Shown: piece by piece, positions 7,418 to 16,264 of the stretch | Numbering within the stretch: position 1 is the first letter of the stretch | Layout of the letters: each line of letters opens with the position of its first letter | Source of the DNA: an uncultured Mucilaginibacter sp. | Lineage (GTDB): Bacteria > Bacteroidota > Bacteroidia > Sphingobacteriales > Sphingobacteriaceae | DNA: 64,000 nt | NCBI RefSeq assembly: GCF_913773635.1 | Contig: NZ_CAJYGQ010000010.1 | Coordinates: 1-64,000 of the forward strand | Reading direction: 5' to 3' | Made by a program: the position numbers and the translations under genes | Notes under the pieces: model-generated | Databases searched by the model: none | Told to the model about the DNA's origin: nothing | Seen by the model: the letters and a program-made list of their open reading frames with translations, nothing else

Positions 7418-10279
7418 TTACTTGGCGCTATCGCTAATGGCCAAGCCCCAATCTTTGCCTTTATCAACGGCAGGCACACCTTTGTCCATCCATACTGGCA
7501 TTGGTTTGCCTTTAAGGAAGTGGTCAAAGAACTGTGCTTCACGTATGGTAATGTCTTTACGGTTTTTACGCTGCACTAAATTATGTGCTTCGTCATTATA
7601 TTGAAGCATCCAAACAGGTTTGCCTAAACGGCGTAAAGCAGTAAACATTTCAATACCCTGGTACCAAGGCACAGCTCCGTCGGCATCGTTAGCCATTACA
7701 ACAACCGGTGTGTTAACTTTAGGGAAATGGAATAAAGGTGAGTTCTCGATGTACAATTCAGGTTTTTCCCACAAGGTAGCACCAATACGACTCTGAGTTT
7801 TTTCATATTGGAACTGACGGTTTACACCGCTTTCCCAACGTATACCACCGTAAGCCGATGTCATATTTGCTACCGGTGCGCCAGCCCATGCTGCTGCATA
7901 CATGTCATTTTGAGTAATGAGGTATGCAACCTGATAACCGCCCCAGCTTTGTCCTTGTATGCCAATGTGCTTACCGTCAACCCACGGGTTTTTCTTCAGT
8001 GCTTCAACACCTGAGTTAATAAACTCAACAGCTGATTGCCCCGGGTGGCCAACTTCATAACTAATATCAGGTGTAAACACCAGATAACCATTACTTGCGA
8101 AGTAAGAAATAGGTAGTCGTGATGGGGTAGGAGCCGGAGATTGGTAGCCATACAATCCGTCAGAAACCTTTTCATAAAAATACACCAGCATAGGGTATTT
8201 CTTGTTCGGGTCAAAGTCTTCTGGCTTGTAAAGTACACCTGTTGATTTGTAGCCTTTTGGTGTGGTCCAGTGTACAAGTTCTGCGGTAAACCAATTGTAA
8301 TTGGCTTGCTGCGGATTAATTGCGCTTAGCTTGGTTTCCTTTTTTAAATCAGTTGATACGTATAAGTCGGGCGATTTATCAAAGCTGCCTTTAGTATAAA
8401 TATATACGTCGGCGTTTTTTGCCTTATTAACGCTGCCGTAGCTAAACGGACCCATCACTACCATTTGCGGTGCTTTTTTTGCACCGAATGATTGCGTGTA
8501 ATATCCCCATTGCTTACTTTCTTCGTTTTGGACAGAAAGGATTAAAGGTTTTTTGGTAGAAATGTAACGATCATCTTCATCACCGCCGCCAAAGCCACCA
8601 AAACGACCTCCGGCTGCATTAGGTGATACATAGCGGAACACTAATTTATTTTTACGGCCGGCGCCATTAGTAACGCTTGTTGAAGCTCCTGTTGCAGGGT
8701 CAATGCTCCAAATATCGTAACGATCATAAATCAAAACGTTCTTATCGCCGGTGGTCCAGCCTGCAATTCCATAAGGTGATGGATCATCTGGTACGTCGTT
8801 ATCCTCATCGCCAACTTTAACCCCTAATGCTTTAGTAAGATTTACTTTTTTGCCATTAGCCATGTTGTAGCTATAGTAGTTTTGATCTTTTGAGTCGAAC
8901 CAAACAACATAGTTACCGCCCGTTGAAAATTGGTATCGAGCTTTTGTACGGTCAATGATTTTTTTGCGTTCGCCGGTTTTGGTATCAATCAAATACGCTT
9001 CTGAACGGCCTCCGCCTTCCCATTGAGATTGTACACGGCTACCAGTATCGGTTACCCCAAGCACGTAACGGGCATCATTGCTCATTGGCTGCGATATGTT
9101 TTCAATGAACTGATCGGCAAGTTGAACTACTTTACGGTCGCCTTCATTCGGACGAATAACAGCGAGGTAGTTACGACGCAAATCACGTTGAAGCGTTCTT
9201 AATTGTTGCGGTTGTAAGTATTCATCCTTGTAATTCCATACATCGAGTTTTGCAGTCTCAAATTCAACCAGCGAAGTATCTATAGGCTTTGGAATCGGCG
9301 CTGTTCCAAAAAATAAATTGTTACCGCTTTTACTAAAGTAAATACGTCCGTCGCCGCTAACAGCCCATTTTGGTTTCATGCCGCCCATATCAGCACCGGC
9401 TATTACTACAGCGCTATCTTTTCCAGTGTTGTAGTAGTAAAGTTTATAAGGCTTAACACGCGCACGCTCCGGATTTTTTTCGGCTGCGAAGGCAAGTTGT
9501 TTTCCATTTTCGTCAAAAGCCAAAGCTTTATAGGTGCCGCGTCCGGTGCTTATTTTTTTAACAGCATCTTTGTCAATTTCGTAAAGATAAACGCCCGACA
9601 GGACATTTTCTTTGTTACGGCGTGGGGCAGTTACGGCGTAGGCTACATATTTACCATCTTTAGATAATTGGTATTCTGTGACATACTTAAACGTACGCTG
9701 TTTATTGTTGACTAACTGTTTAATGGTTAAATCGGCACCTTCTCGGGTTGGTGGGGCTATTGTGTTGGCAACGGCCCTGCGTGAAGTATCGCCAGCAGCC
9801 GGGCGGCGAACAGTGTCAGAGGGTGCCAGATAAGCAAATACCGGAGCTTTCTCTGCAATTTTGAACGAACGTACACCAGCAACTTTTGTAATAGCGTTAC
9901 CGCCAAGTGTTAAAATGCCTAGGGTGTCTTTCGGCATTTCATCAGGGCGTTTCTTTTTAATTCGTGCTGCTCTGGTTACTGCGTAGGGAGCGCGTATCAG
10001 GAATACAGCATATTTTGAATCGGCAGTGAAACGTGCCGTATCAGCACGTGTAACTGTGAATTTACCGGTGTTTTTTGAGGACGTGATTACCATATTGGCA
10101 TCACCTTGTTGTGGTTTAACCACATAGGCCACCCATTTGCCATCATTAGTTATAATTTGGTTGGCGACTGCTTGCCAGCCGTCATAAACCGAATGGTCGA
10201 GCGGTTTTTTAGCAGCTTTTTGAGCAAAAACGCTCATGCTTGCTGCTGAAAACAAGCTTAAGAGTAAAACTTTACGCAT
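7418..10279 (-). CDS. Secreted S9 family prolyl oligopeptidase-like serine peptidase
   Basis: The 953-residue protein starts with a signal peptide ([20 protein letters not shown]). The long middle region has the repeated short strands of a WD40-like beta-propeller, and the last 250 residues form an alpha/beta-hydrolase domain. The nucleophile is the serine of GQSWGGY (about residue 778), with D in NDADGAVPW (about 864) and H in NDEAHNL (about 896) completing the triad. It is longer than classical prolyl oligopeptidases (about 700 residues), as usual for Bacteroidota periplasmic members. It probably cleaves peptides after import. It has no operon partner in view; the next gene upstream on the strand is 180 bases away behind a large hairpin. 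Confidence 0.93.
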   Translation of the reverse strand: MRKVLLLSLFSAASMSVFAQKAAKKPLDHSVYDGWQAVANQIITNDGKWVAYVVKPQQGDANMVITSSKNTGKFTVTRADTARFTADSKYAVFLIRAPYAVTRAARIKKKRPDEMPKDTLGILTLGGNAITKVAGVRSFKIAEKAPVFAYLAPSDTVRRPAAGDTSRRAVANTIAPPTREGADLTIKQLVNNKQRTFKYVTEYQLSKDGKYVAYAVTAPRRNKENVLSGVYLYEIDKDAVKKISTGRGTYKALAFDENGKQLAFAAEKNPERARVKPYKLYYYNTGKDSAVVIAGADMGGMKPKWAVSGDGRIYFSKSGNNLFFGTAPIPKPIDTSLVEFETAKLDVWNYKDEYLQPQQLRTLQRDLRRNYLAVIRPNEGDRKVVQLADQFIENISQPMSNDARYVLGVTDTGSRVQSQWEGGGRSEAYLIDTKTGERKKIIDRTKARYQFSTGGNYVVWFDSKDQNYYSYNMANGKKVNLTKALGVKVGDEDNDVPDDPSPYGIAGWTTGDKNVLIYDRYDIWSIDPATGASTSVTNGAGRKNKLVFRYVSPNAAGGRFGGFGGGDEDDRYISTKKPLILSVQNEESKQWGYYTQSFGAKKAPQMVVMGPFSYGSVNKAKNADVYIYTKGSFDKSPDLYVSTDLKKETKLSAINPQQANYNWFTAELVHWTTPKGYKSTGVLYKPEDFDPNKKYPMLVYFYEKVSDGLYGYQSPAPTPSRLPISYFASNGYLVFTPDISYEVGHPGQSAVEFINSGVEALKKNPWVDGKHIGIQGQSWGGYQVAYLITQNDMYAAAWAGAPVANMTSAYGGIRWESGVNRQFQYEKTQSRIGATLWEKPELYIENSPLFHFPKVNTPVVVMANDADGAVPWYQGIEMFTALRRLGKPVWMLQYNDEAHNLVQRKNRKDITIREAQFFDHFLKGKPMPVWMDKGVPAVDKGKDWGLAISDSAK

Positions 10280-10385
10280 TTTGAGTTTGAGTTTTTGTTT
10301 AAATCAATCTAAAAATGCGCAAAAAAGAAAAGAGATGAAAGAGAGCTATGAAAAAGTTACATAACCCCTTTATTATTGAGGAGCA

Positions 10386-10445
10386 AATAAGCATTGAGTG
10401 TAAAGTTTAACACTTTTGTATAAAACTTTACACTCTATGCTTATT
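10386..10445. terminator. Large imperfect inverted repeat after the aspartate kinase gene
   Basis: Bases 10386-10408 pair with 10423-10445: a 13-bp and a 9-bp helix separated by a single T-T mismatch, around a 14-base loop. It lies 15 bases past the stop codon of aspartate kinase (10461). There is no U-run on the minus-strand side, so it may act as an mRNA 3'-end stabiliser rather than a classical terminator. Confidence 0.6.
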
Positions 10446-10460
10446 GAATTTTGCCTTTAA

Positions 10461-11837
10461 TTATGCCATGCCTTTGTTTAACGCTATAACTGCATTATCA
10501 AAGTCTTCGCGGTTTACTAAAAACTGAATATTTACCTGGCGCAGTGCAAACCCTGCACTCTTAATGTTAATACCGTCCTGAGCCAATGCATTGGCTGCAC
10601 GTGCCAGTAGGCCTGGCTGATCCATATTAGAGCCAATAAGGCAAACTATGGCAACTTTTTCAACGGTCACCTTCTCAAAATTTGTTTGCAGATCCTGGAA
10701 CAGCTTGTCGGTGTAATCCTTTTCCCAAATCACTATTGATATGCTGTTGGCACTGGTTGCCTTAAAGTTGTAGCTAACACCATTATCGGCAAAAATTTGC
10801 ATAATGTGTAGGTCGGTGCCCACATTTCCAACCATAAGCGGGTCGTAAATGTCAACCATAATCAGCTTATTGGTGCCCGTAATAACCTCAACCTTTTTCT
10901 CAGGAGATATGTATTCGCGTGTAATCAAAGTTCCCGGGTGCTCTGGCTCAAAGGTGTTTTTTATACGCAGGTTGATATTATTTATTTCAAGGGGTTTTGA
11001 TGCTTTCGGGTGAATAGCTTCCATACCCACATCGGCCAGTTGATCGGCTACGTCATAATTTGTGAAACCTACAGGTGAGCAGTTGTGCACGCCAACCAAA
11101 ACCGGATCTGCCGAGCAAAGGTGGTATTCTTTGTGAATGATGGCCTCCTGAGGTTGCACTGCAACGGCTATCTTGCTGAAGGTAACCTCAGAATATCCAC
11201 GGTCAAACTCACGCATAATACCCTCTGTGCCTTTTGTATACCCGGTGGCAATACAAATAGTATTTGCAAAGTCAATATCTTTAAACGCCTGTTTTATACG
11301 CTGGTCAATAGTGTATGGCTCATGATCATGAAAGCCGCTTAAATCAACCAAAGTGGCATTAATGCCCATGTTTTGCAGAATATTAGTAAATGCAAAAGCT
11401 GAATGAGTTTCGCCAATAGAAGCTAAAATTTCACGCGCTGCTTGTAAAATTCCTTCGGTACTTACATAACCAGAAGCTAGAATACCTGTAAGGTTCTCTA
11501 AAAAACCTTCGGCATGGCGTACATGACCTTCAATAAAATTGTTGGCAGTATTCAAATCTAAACCCAAAGGCTCGTATTGCTTGTTAAGCTCTTTAAGCTT
11601 CACAATGAGCTCTTCAAGTGCAATCTTAAAGTCTTGATGTTTGGCAATTAAATGGTATACGCCTGGTGCACCGGTTTTCTTATTCTCTAACAAAAGGTTA
11701 GTTACACCCGAAAATGCCGATACCACAAATATGCGGTTATAAAGCTCGCTGCCGGTACGGTTATACTGGATGATGTTTTTGATTACATCGCCCAGGGCAC
11801 TCATTGATGTGCCGCCAATTTTTTCTACAGTTAACAT
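10461..11837 (-). CDS. Aspartate kinase
   Basis: The protein starts MLTVEKIGGTSMSALGDVI; KIGGTS is the phosphate-binding loop of the amino-acid kinase family. A C-terminal pair of ACT-type regulatory segments is visible, the last one reading CLIGSNMDQPGLLARAANALAQDGINI, where allosteric amino acids usually bind. It phosphorylates aspartate at the head of the Lys/Met/Thr/Ile pathway. The KIGGTSM start resembles the subgroup first noted in ectoine clusters, but no ectoine genes are in view. An in-frame ATG at 11867 would add ten residues; a weak promoter-like CATCTTTG on the minus strand at 11876-11883 favours the shorter form. proC and argB follow upstream on the same strand. Confidence 0.92.
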   Translation of the reverse strand: MLTVEKIGGTSMSALGDVIKNIIQYNRTGSELYNRIFVVSAFSGVTNLLLENKKTGAPGVYHLIAKHQDFKIALEELIVKLKELNKQYEPLGLDLNTANNFIEGHVRHAEGFLENLTGILASGYVSTEGILQAAREILASIGETHSAFAFTNILQNMGINATLVDLSGFHDHEPYTIDQRIKQAFKDIDFANTICIATGYTKGTEGIMREFDRGYSEVTFSKIAVAVQPQEAIIHKEYHLCSADPVLVGVHNCSPVGFTNYDVADQLADVGMEAIHPKASKPLEINNINLRIKNTFEPEHPGTLITREYISPEKKVEVITGTNKLIMVDIYDPLMVGNVGTDLHIMQIFADNGVSYNFKATSANSISIVIWEKDYTDKLFQDLQTNFEKVTVEKVAIVCLIGSNMDQPGLLARAANALAQDGINIKSAGFALRQVNIQFLVNREDFDNAVIALNKGMA

Positions 11838-11962
11838 GGATAAGTTAGTATATTTAGAAGGCATCATTCACAGATCAAAGATGTGCTTTGCCTTATATAT
11901 TCAAATTGTTAAAGGGCCCGAATATAACGCTTCGGAGTTAATTGAACGGTTTTATTATCCGT

Positions 11963-12775
11963 TTAACCTTCTTTGCTATATAGAACCCCGGCTTTGTCTG
12001 CAGACAGCCTTATGCCTTTAATCATTGCCGAACTGAAACCGTGATGTTCCATTTCATTTAAGCCTGCAATTGTACAGCCTTTAGGTGATGTAACCTTGTC
12101 TATCTCCTGTTCGGGGTGCGAGGCCAGCTGCAGCAGCAAATCGGCAGCGCCTTTGGCAGTTTGTGCGGCCATTTTAAGTGCATCATGTGCATGGAAGCCA
12201 ATTTCGGTTCCGCCTTGAGAGGCTGCCCTTATTGAACGCAAAAAGAACGCAATACCGCAAGCGCATAAGGCAGTTGCCGATGTCATGAGTTCCTCATTGA
12301 TTTGTACGGTAATGCCAACAGTATCAAAAAGGTCTTTTACACGTTGTATGTTTTCTGTAGATGCCTTGTCGGTACCTATACAAGTCATAGAATGGCCAAT
12401 GGCGATAGCGGTGTTAGGCATGGCCCTTACCACCTGTACATCCATATCCAATTGCTTGCAAATATCATCACAGCTAACTCCGGATATAACGGAGATAAAC
12501 AGCTGGCTGTTGGCTTTGACAGCCGGCTTAATTTCATTTAGTAATTTATTAAGTTGCTGCGGTAAAACCGCTAAAACCACAATATTTGCATCGCTGACAG
12601 CCTGCAAATTATTAGCCGTGGTAATTACGCCAGTTTGTGCTAAATCAGCAAGTGCAGCTACATTACGACGGGTTAATATTACTTCTTCAGGTTTGTACTT
12701 CCCAGCTTTAATAAGTCCTTTGGCTAACGAAAGACCAATATTGCCGCTGCCTAATATGGCAATTCTGTTACTCAT
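11963..12775 (-). CDS. proC: Pyrroline-5-carboxylate reductase
   Basis: The 270-residue protein starts with a Rossmann loop (IAILGSGNIGLSLAKGL) and has the mid-protein motif RAMPNTAIAIGHSMT. The C-terminal dimerisation and substrate part carries SPKGCTIAGLNEME, the P5C reductase signature. It reduces pyrroline-5-carboxylate to proline with NAD(P)H. It starts two bases after the argB stop, so the pair is co-transcribed; proC is often found inside arginine clusters of Bacteroidota. Confidence 0.93.
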   Translation of the reverse strand: MSNRIAILGSGNIGLSLAKGLIKAGKYKPEEVILTRRNVAALADLAQTGVITTANNLQAVSDANIVVLAVLPQQLNKLLNEIKPAVKANSQLFISVISGVSCDDICKQLDMDVQVVRAMPNTAIAIGHSMTCIGTDKASTENIQRVKDLFDTVGITVQINEELMTSATALCACGIAFFLRSIRAASQGGTEIGFHAHDALKMAAQTAKGAADLLLQLASHPEQEIDKVTSPKGCTIAGLNEMEHHGFSSAMIKGIRLSADKAGVLYSKEG

Positions 12776-12777
12776 AT

Positions 12778-13569
12778 TTAATTACTTAATCGTGTGCCAA
12801 ACGGTTGATTGTTGCCTAGTTTACCTAACTCGTCAGATTTTCCGATAACCACGGCCTTAACACCGCATGATATGGCGGCAAAGGCGTTATCTAGCTTGGG
12901 CAACATTCCGCTGTGTATAATTTGTTGTTTTTTAAGCTCATCATAACGTACCGGATCAATTTCACGAATCAACGACTCTTCATCATTAATATCTTTCAAT
13001 ACGCCTTTTTTCTCAAAGCAATAAATCAATGTAGTGTCATAGTAGTCGGCCAGCGCCACGGCAATTGCTGATGCAATTGTATCGGCATTGGTGTTAAGCA
13101 TTTGGCCGTCGCCATCATGAGTGAGCGCGCAAAAAGCAGGAGTGAAGCCGGCTTCCATCAGTTTGCTTATGTTTTCAGCATTTACTGATTGGCTGTCCAG
13201 GTCGCCCACATAACCATAATCTATTGTTTTTACCGGTCTCTTGGTAGCTTTTATAAAATTTCCGTCCGCTCCTGTCAAACCAATTGCATTTGTGCCAAAA
13301 CGCTGTAACTGCGCAACAATGTTTTTGTTAATTAAACCGGCATAAACCATGGTAACTACCCTAAGTGTTTCAATATCGGTTATGCGCCGGCCGTCAACCA
13401 ATTTGGCTTCAATACCTAATTGCTCAGACATTTGGGTTGCAATTCTGCCACCGCCATGTATTAATATTTTATGGCCATCTAAGGCTGTAAAATCTTTTAA
13501 AAAGTTGTACAGGTTCTCAGAGTTATCAATGACGTTGCCGCCAATTTTTATAACATACAGTAATTTCAT
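12778..13569 (-). CDS. argB: Acetylglutamate kinase (amino-acid kinase family)
   Basis: The protein starts MKLLYVIKIGGNVIDNSENL; KIGGN and ILIHGGGR are the two phosphate-binding loops of the family. GYVGDLDSQSV and NTNADTIASAIAVAL match the acetylglutamate-binding and ATP-binding segments. The ATG at 13569 is preferred over one at 13632, which would add 21 residues ahead of the first strand. It catalyses the second step of arginine synthesis. Some Bacteroidota use succinylated intermediates, so N-succinylglutamate is a possible substrate. It is directly upstream of proC. Confidence 0.92.
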   Translation of the reverse strand: MKLLYVIKIGGNVIDNSENLYNFLKDFTALDGHKILIHGGGRIATQMSEQLGIEAKLVDGRRITDIETLRVVTMVYAGLINKNIVAQLQRFGTNAIGLTGADGNFIKATKRPVKTIDYGYVGDLDSQSVNAENISKLMEAGFTPAFCALTHDGDGQMLNTNADTIASAIAVALADYYDTTLIYCFEKKGVLKDINDEESLIREIDPVRYDELKKQQIIHSGMLPKLDNAFAAISCGVKAVVIGKSDELGKLGNNQPFGTRLSN

Positions 13570-13683
13570 GGTGTTGGGGGCTAAAAATAGCATTTTCCGG
13601 GTAATTAATCTACTGTTTTTATAGTCTATCAAACATCTGCAAAAAATAGGGGTTGTACTACATAAAAATATTGAAAAGTCAGC

Positions 13684-14994
13684 ATGGCAGAAATGTATTT
13701 AGGCAAATCAACCGGTAAGCCCCGCGTTGTTATTATTGGCGGTGGTTTTGGCGGTGTTAACCTAGCCCGCAAACTAAAGGGTGCCAACGTTGAAGTGGTA
13801 ATGCTTGATAAGCATAACTATCATACTTTTCAGCCCTTACTTTATCAGGTAGCCATAGGTGCCATAGAAAGTGATTCTGTTGCCTTCCCTATAAGAAGGT
13901 TGTTTACCAAACAAAAAAATTTCAGCTTTCATATGGCTGAAGTACTGAACATCAACACGACAGGAAATACGGTAAGTACAACCCTTGGCGATGTTCATTA
14001 TGATTATTTGGCAATTGCAACGGGTGCCGGAACCAACTTTTTTGGTAACCAGCAAATGGAGCATTTCACTATGCCGATGAAAAACCTGCCCGAAGCACTT
14101 AATATTCGTAGTCTTATTTTACAAAATCTGGAAAAGGCTGCTGTAACAACTGACCTTGCCGAGCGTAATGCCTTACTAACCTTTGTTGTGGTAGGAGGCG
14201 GGCCAACCGGTGTTGAACTTGCCGGTGCCCTTGCCGAAATGCAAATAAATATGCTTTGTAAAGATTACCCCGACTTAAAACCAGAACATATGAAGGTATA
14301 TCTGGCCGAGGGTAAACCCAAGCTTATTGCAGCCATGTCTGAGCAGGCATCAGTAAAAGCAAAAGAGTTTCTGACGGAGATGGGCGTTATAATTTATAAT
14401 GATGTACATGTAACCAGTTACAACGGTTTTGATTTGGAAATTGACAATGGCGTAAGTTTGAAAACCCGAAGCGTGTTTTGGGCAGCTGGCGTAAGGGGAG
14501 AGGTGCCGCAAGGTATACCTCAGAATGTTGTTTTACGTGGAGCACGTATTCAAACCGATGAATTTAGCCGCGTAAGAGGCTTTGAGAATGTGTTTGCTAT
14601 AGGCGACGTTGCCGCAATGATTACAGCTCAATCGCCAAACGGGCATCCGGGAGTGGCACCTGTTGCTATACAACAGGGCGGACATTTAGCAAAAAACATT
14701 GTTAAAATGATAAATGGAACCGCACCGGAGGCCTTTGTTTATAAAGATAAAGGTTCATTGGCAACAATTGGACGTAACAAGGCAGTTGCCGATATAGGTA
14801 AATTGCGCTTTCAAGGATTTTTTGCATGGCTGGTTTGGTTGTTTGTTCACATAATGACGTTGGCGGGCTTTAGTAACAAGCTGGTTGTTTTTTGTAACTG
14901 GATAATTAATTATTTTACAAAAAACACCGACAACCGTTTAATAATACATTACTTCAATAACGAAACCATGATGACAGAACAGGTTGCCAAATAA
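13684..14994 (+). CDS. Type II NADH dehydrogenase (NDH-2), FAD-dependent
   Basis: The 436-residue protein has the FAD-binding loop GGGFGG at 19-24 and the NADH-binding loop VVGGGPTGVELAG at 169-181. The late FAD motif FAIGDVAAM and the quinone-site segment APVAIQQGGHLAKNI are also present. Hydrophobic helices at about residues 378-412 (FAWLVWLFVHIM and following) anchor it to the membrane. It passes electrons from NADH to quinone without pumping protons. It is divergent from argB; the 114-base spacer holds both starts. Confidence 0.92.
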   Translation: MAEMYLGKSTGKPRVVIIGGGFGGVNLARKLKGANVEVVMLDKHNYHTFQPLLYQVAIGAIESDSVAFPIRRLFTKQKNFSFHMAEVLNINTTGNTVSTTLGDVHYDYLAIATGAGTNFFGNQQMEHFTMPMKNLPEALNIRSLILQNLEKAAVTTDLAERNALLTFVVVGGGPTGVELAGALAEMQINMLCKDYPDLKPEHMKVYLAEGKPKLIAAMSEQASVKAKEFLTEMGVIIYNDVHVTSYNGFDLEIDNGVSLKTRSVFWAAGVRGEVPQGIPQNVVLRGARIQTDEFSRVRGFENVFAIGDVAAMITAQSPNGHPGVAPVAIQQGGHLAKNIVKMINGTAPEAFVYKDKGSLATIGRNKAVADIGKLRFQGFFAWLVWLFVHIMTLAGFSNKLVVFCNWIINYFTKNTDNRLIIHYFNNETMMTEQVAK

Positions 14995-15150
14995 AACGAA
15001 CAAAATTGATTGCCTGAATGCAGTATTATTGTTTTGACAGCAATAGAAGATCAATTTATAGTGGTTTGAATTTTGCAATTAATGGTTTGAATTGTTTAAT
15101 GATGTCTGAACATATGTTTTTAATTTTGTTGTAGAATTAAAACGTTTACT

Positions 15151-16188
15151 ATGATACAAACAAAAGGATACGCTGCACAAAGCCCGGAAGTTGATTTGGC
15201 ACCCTGGGATTTTGAACGAAGGGAAGTAGGTGCACATGACGTGCAAATTGAGATTAAGTTTTGCGGAGTTTGCCACTCTGATTTGCACCAGATCAAAAAC
15301 GACTGGTTTCCGGGCATATTCCCTATGGTTCCGGGGCATGAAATTGTAGGGCGTATTGTTAAAGTGGGCGACCATGTAAAAGATTTTAAAGTTGGTGAGC
15401 TTGCTGGCGTGGGTTGTATGGTTGACTCGTGCCAGGTGTGCGAAAATTGCCAAAATGATTTAGAACAGTACTGTTTGGAAGGAAACACCCAAACCTATAA
15501 CAATAAAGACCGCCAGGGCGTGCCTACCTATGGAGGATACTCAAATACCATAGTGGTGCGTGAGGAGTTTGTTTTGCATGTTTCAGAAAAGCTTGACCTC
15601 GCTGCTACAGCGCCATTGTTATGTGCTGGAATTACTACCTATTCGCCATTGCGTCATTGGAAGGTTGGAAAAGGTCACAAATTAGCAGTAGTGGGCTTAG
15701 GTGGTTTAGGCCACATGGCTGTTAAATTTGGGGTTGCTTTTGGTGCCGAGGTTACCGTTTTAAGTACATCAGCTTCAAAGGAACAGGCAGCTAAACAGTT
15801 AGGTGCTCATCATTTTGTTGTAACTAAGGATGAAAACCATATAAAAGCCGTTAAGGGTACATTTGATTTTATACTTGATACCGTTTCTGCCGATCATGAC
15901 TTTGACATGTACATATCGCTTTTAAAAACCGATGGTACGTTGATAGGCGTTGGTGTGCCAAGCCAATATGTGCTACATCCATTCTCATTAATTGGCGGCC
16001 GTAAAACTATGGCCGGATCAAATATTGGTGGTATTAAGGAAACTCAGGAAATGCTTGATTTTTGCGCTGAACATAATATAGTTTCTGATATTGAACTAAT
16101 TGATATTAAAGACATCACCACTGCCTACGACCGTATGCTGAAGGGCGATGTGAGGTACCGATTTGTGATTGATATTGCAACTTTGTAA
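15151..16188 (+). CDS. Zinc-dependent NADP alcohol dehydrogenase (YahK/CAD-like)
   Basis: The 345-residue medium-chain dehydrogenase shows the catalytic zinc site (C41 in CGVCHSDLH, H63 in PGHE), and the structural zinc quartet C94, C97, C100 and C108. A nucleotide-binding loop GLGGLGHMAVKFG with the following VLSTSASK suggests NADP. It reduces aldehydes to alcohols; cinnamyl-alcohol-type and E. coli YahK-type enzymes share this pattern. The sequence TAATTTTG at 15121-15128 could be its -7 promoter element. A 12-base direct repeat (TGGTTTGAATT core at 15062 and 15084) precedes that box. Confidence 0.9.
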   Translation: MIQTKGYAAQSPEVDLAPWDFERREVGAHDVQIEIKFCGVCHSDLHQIKNDWFPGIFPMVPGHEIVGRIVKVGDHVKDFKVGELAGVGCMVDSCQVCENCQNDLEQYCLEGNTQTYNNKDRQGVPTYGGYSNTIVVREEFVLHVSEKLDLAATAPLLCAGITTYSPLRHWKVGKGHKLAVVGLGGLGHMAVKFGVAFGAEVTVLSTSASKEQAAKQLGAHHFVVTKDENHIKAVKGTFDFILDTVSADHDFDMYISLLKTDGTLIGVGVPSQYVLHPFSLIGGRKTMAGSNIGGIKETQEMLDFCAEHNIVSDIELIDIKDITTAYDRMLKGDVRYRFVIDIATL

Positions 16189-16201
16189 ATATATTCATAT
16201 A

Positions 16202-16240
16202 AAAAAAAGGTCCTTTCATTAGTTGAAAGGACCTTTTTTT
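16202..16240. terminator. Convergent terminator between the alcohol dehydrogenase and fused E1 genes
   Basis: A perfect 17-bp stem (16202-16218 with 16224-16240) around a 5-base loop has seven A on the left and seven T on the right, which suits termination from both strands. Confidence 0.9.
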
Positions 16241-16264
16241 AGGTTGCTTTAAAAGCCCGACGTT

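Noticed and set aside
12285-12848. 187-codon plus-strand frame opposite proC
   Set aside because: It is an antisense shadow of a well-supported gene, is low in recognisable motifs and spans the proC-argB junction.
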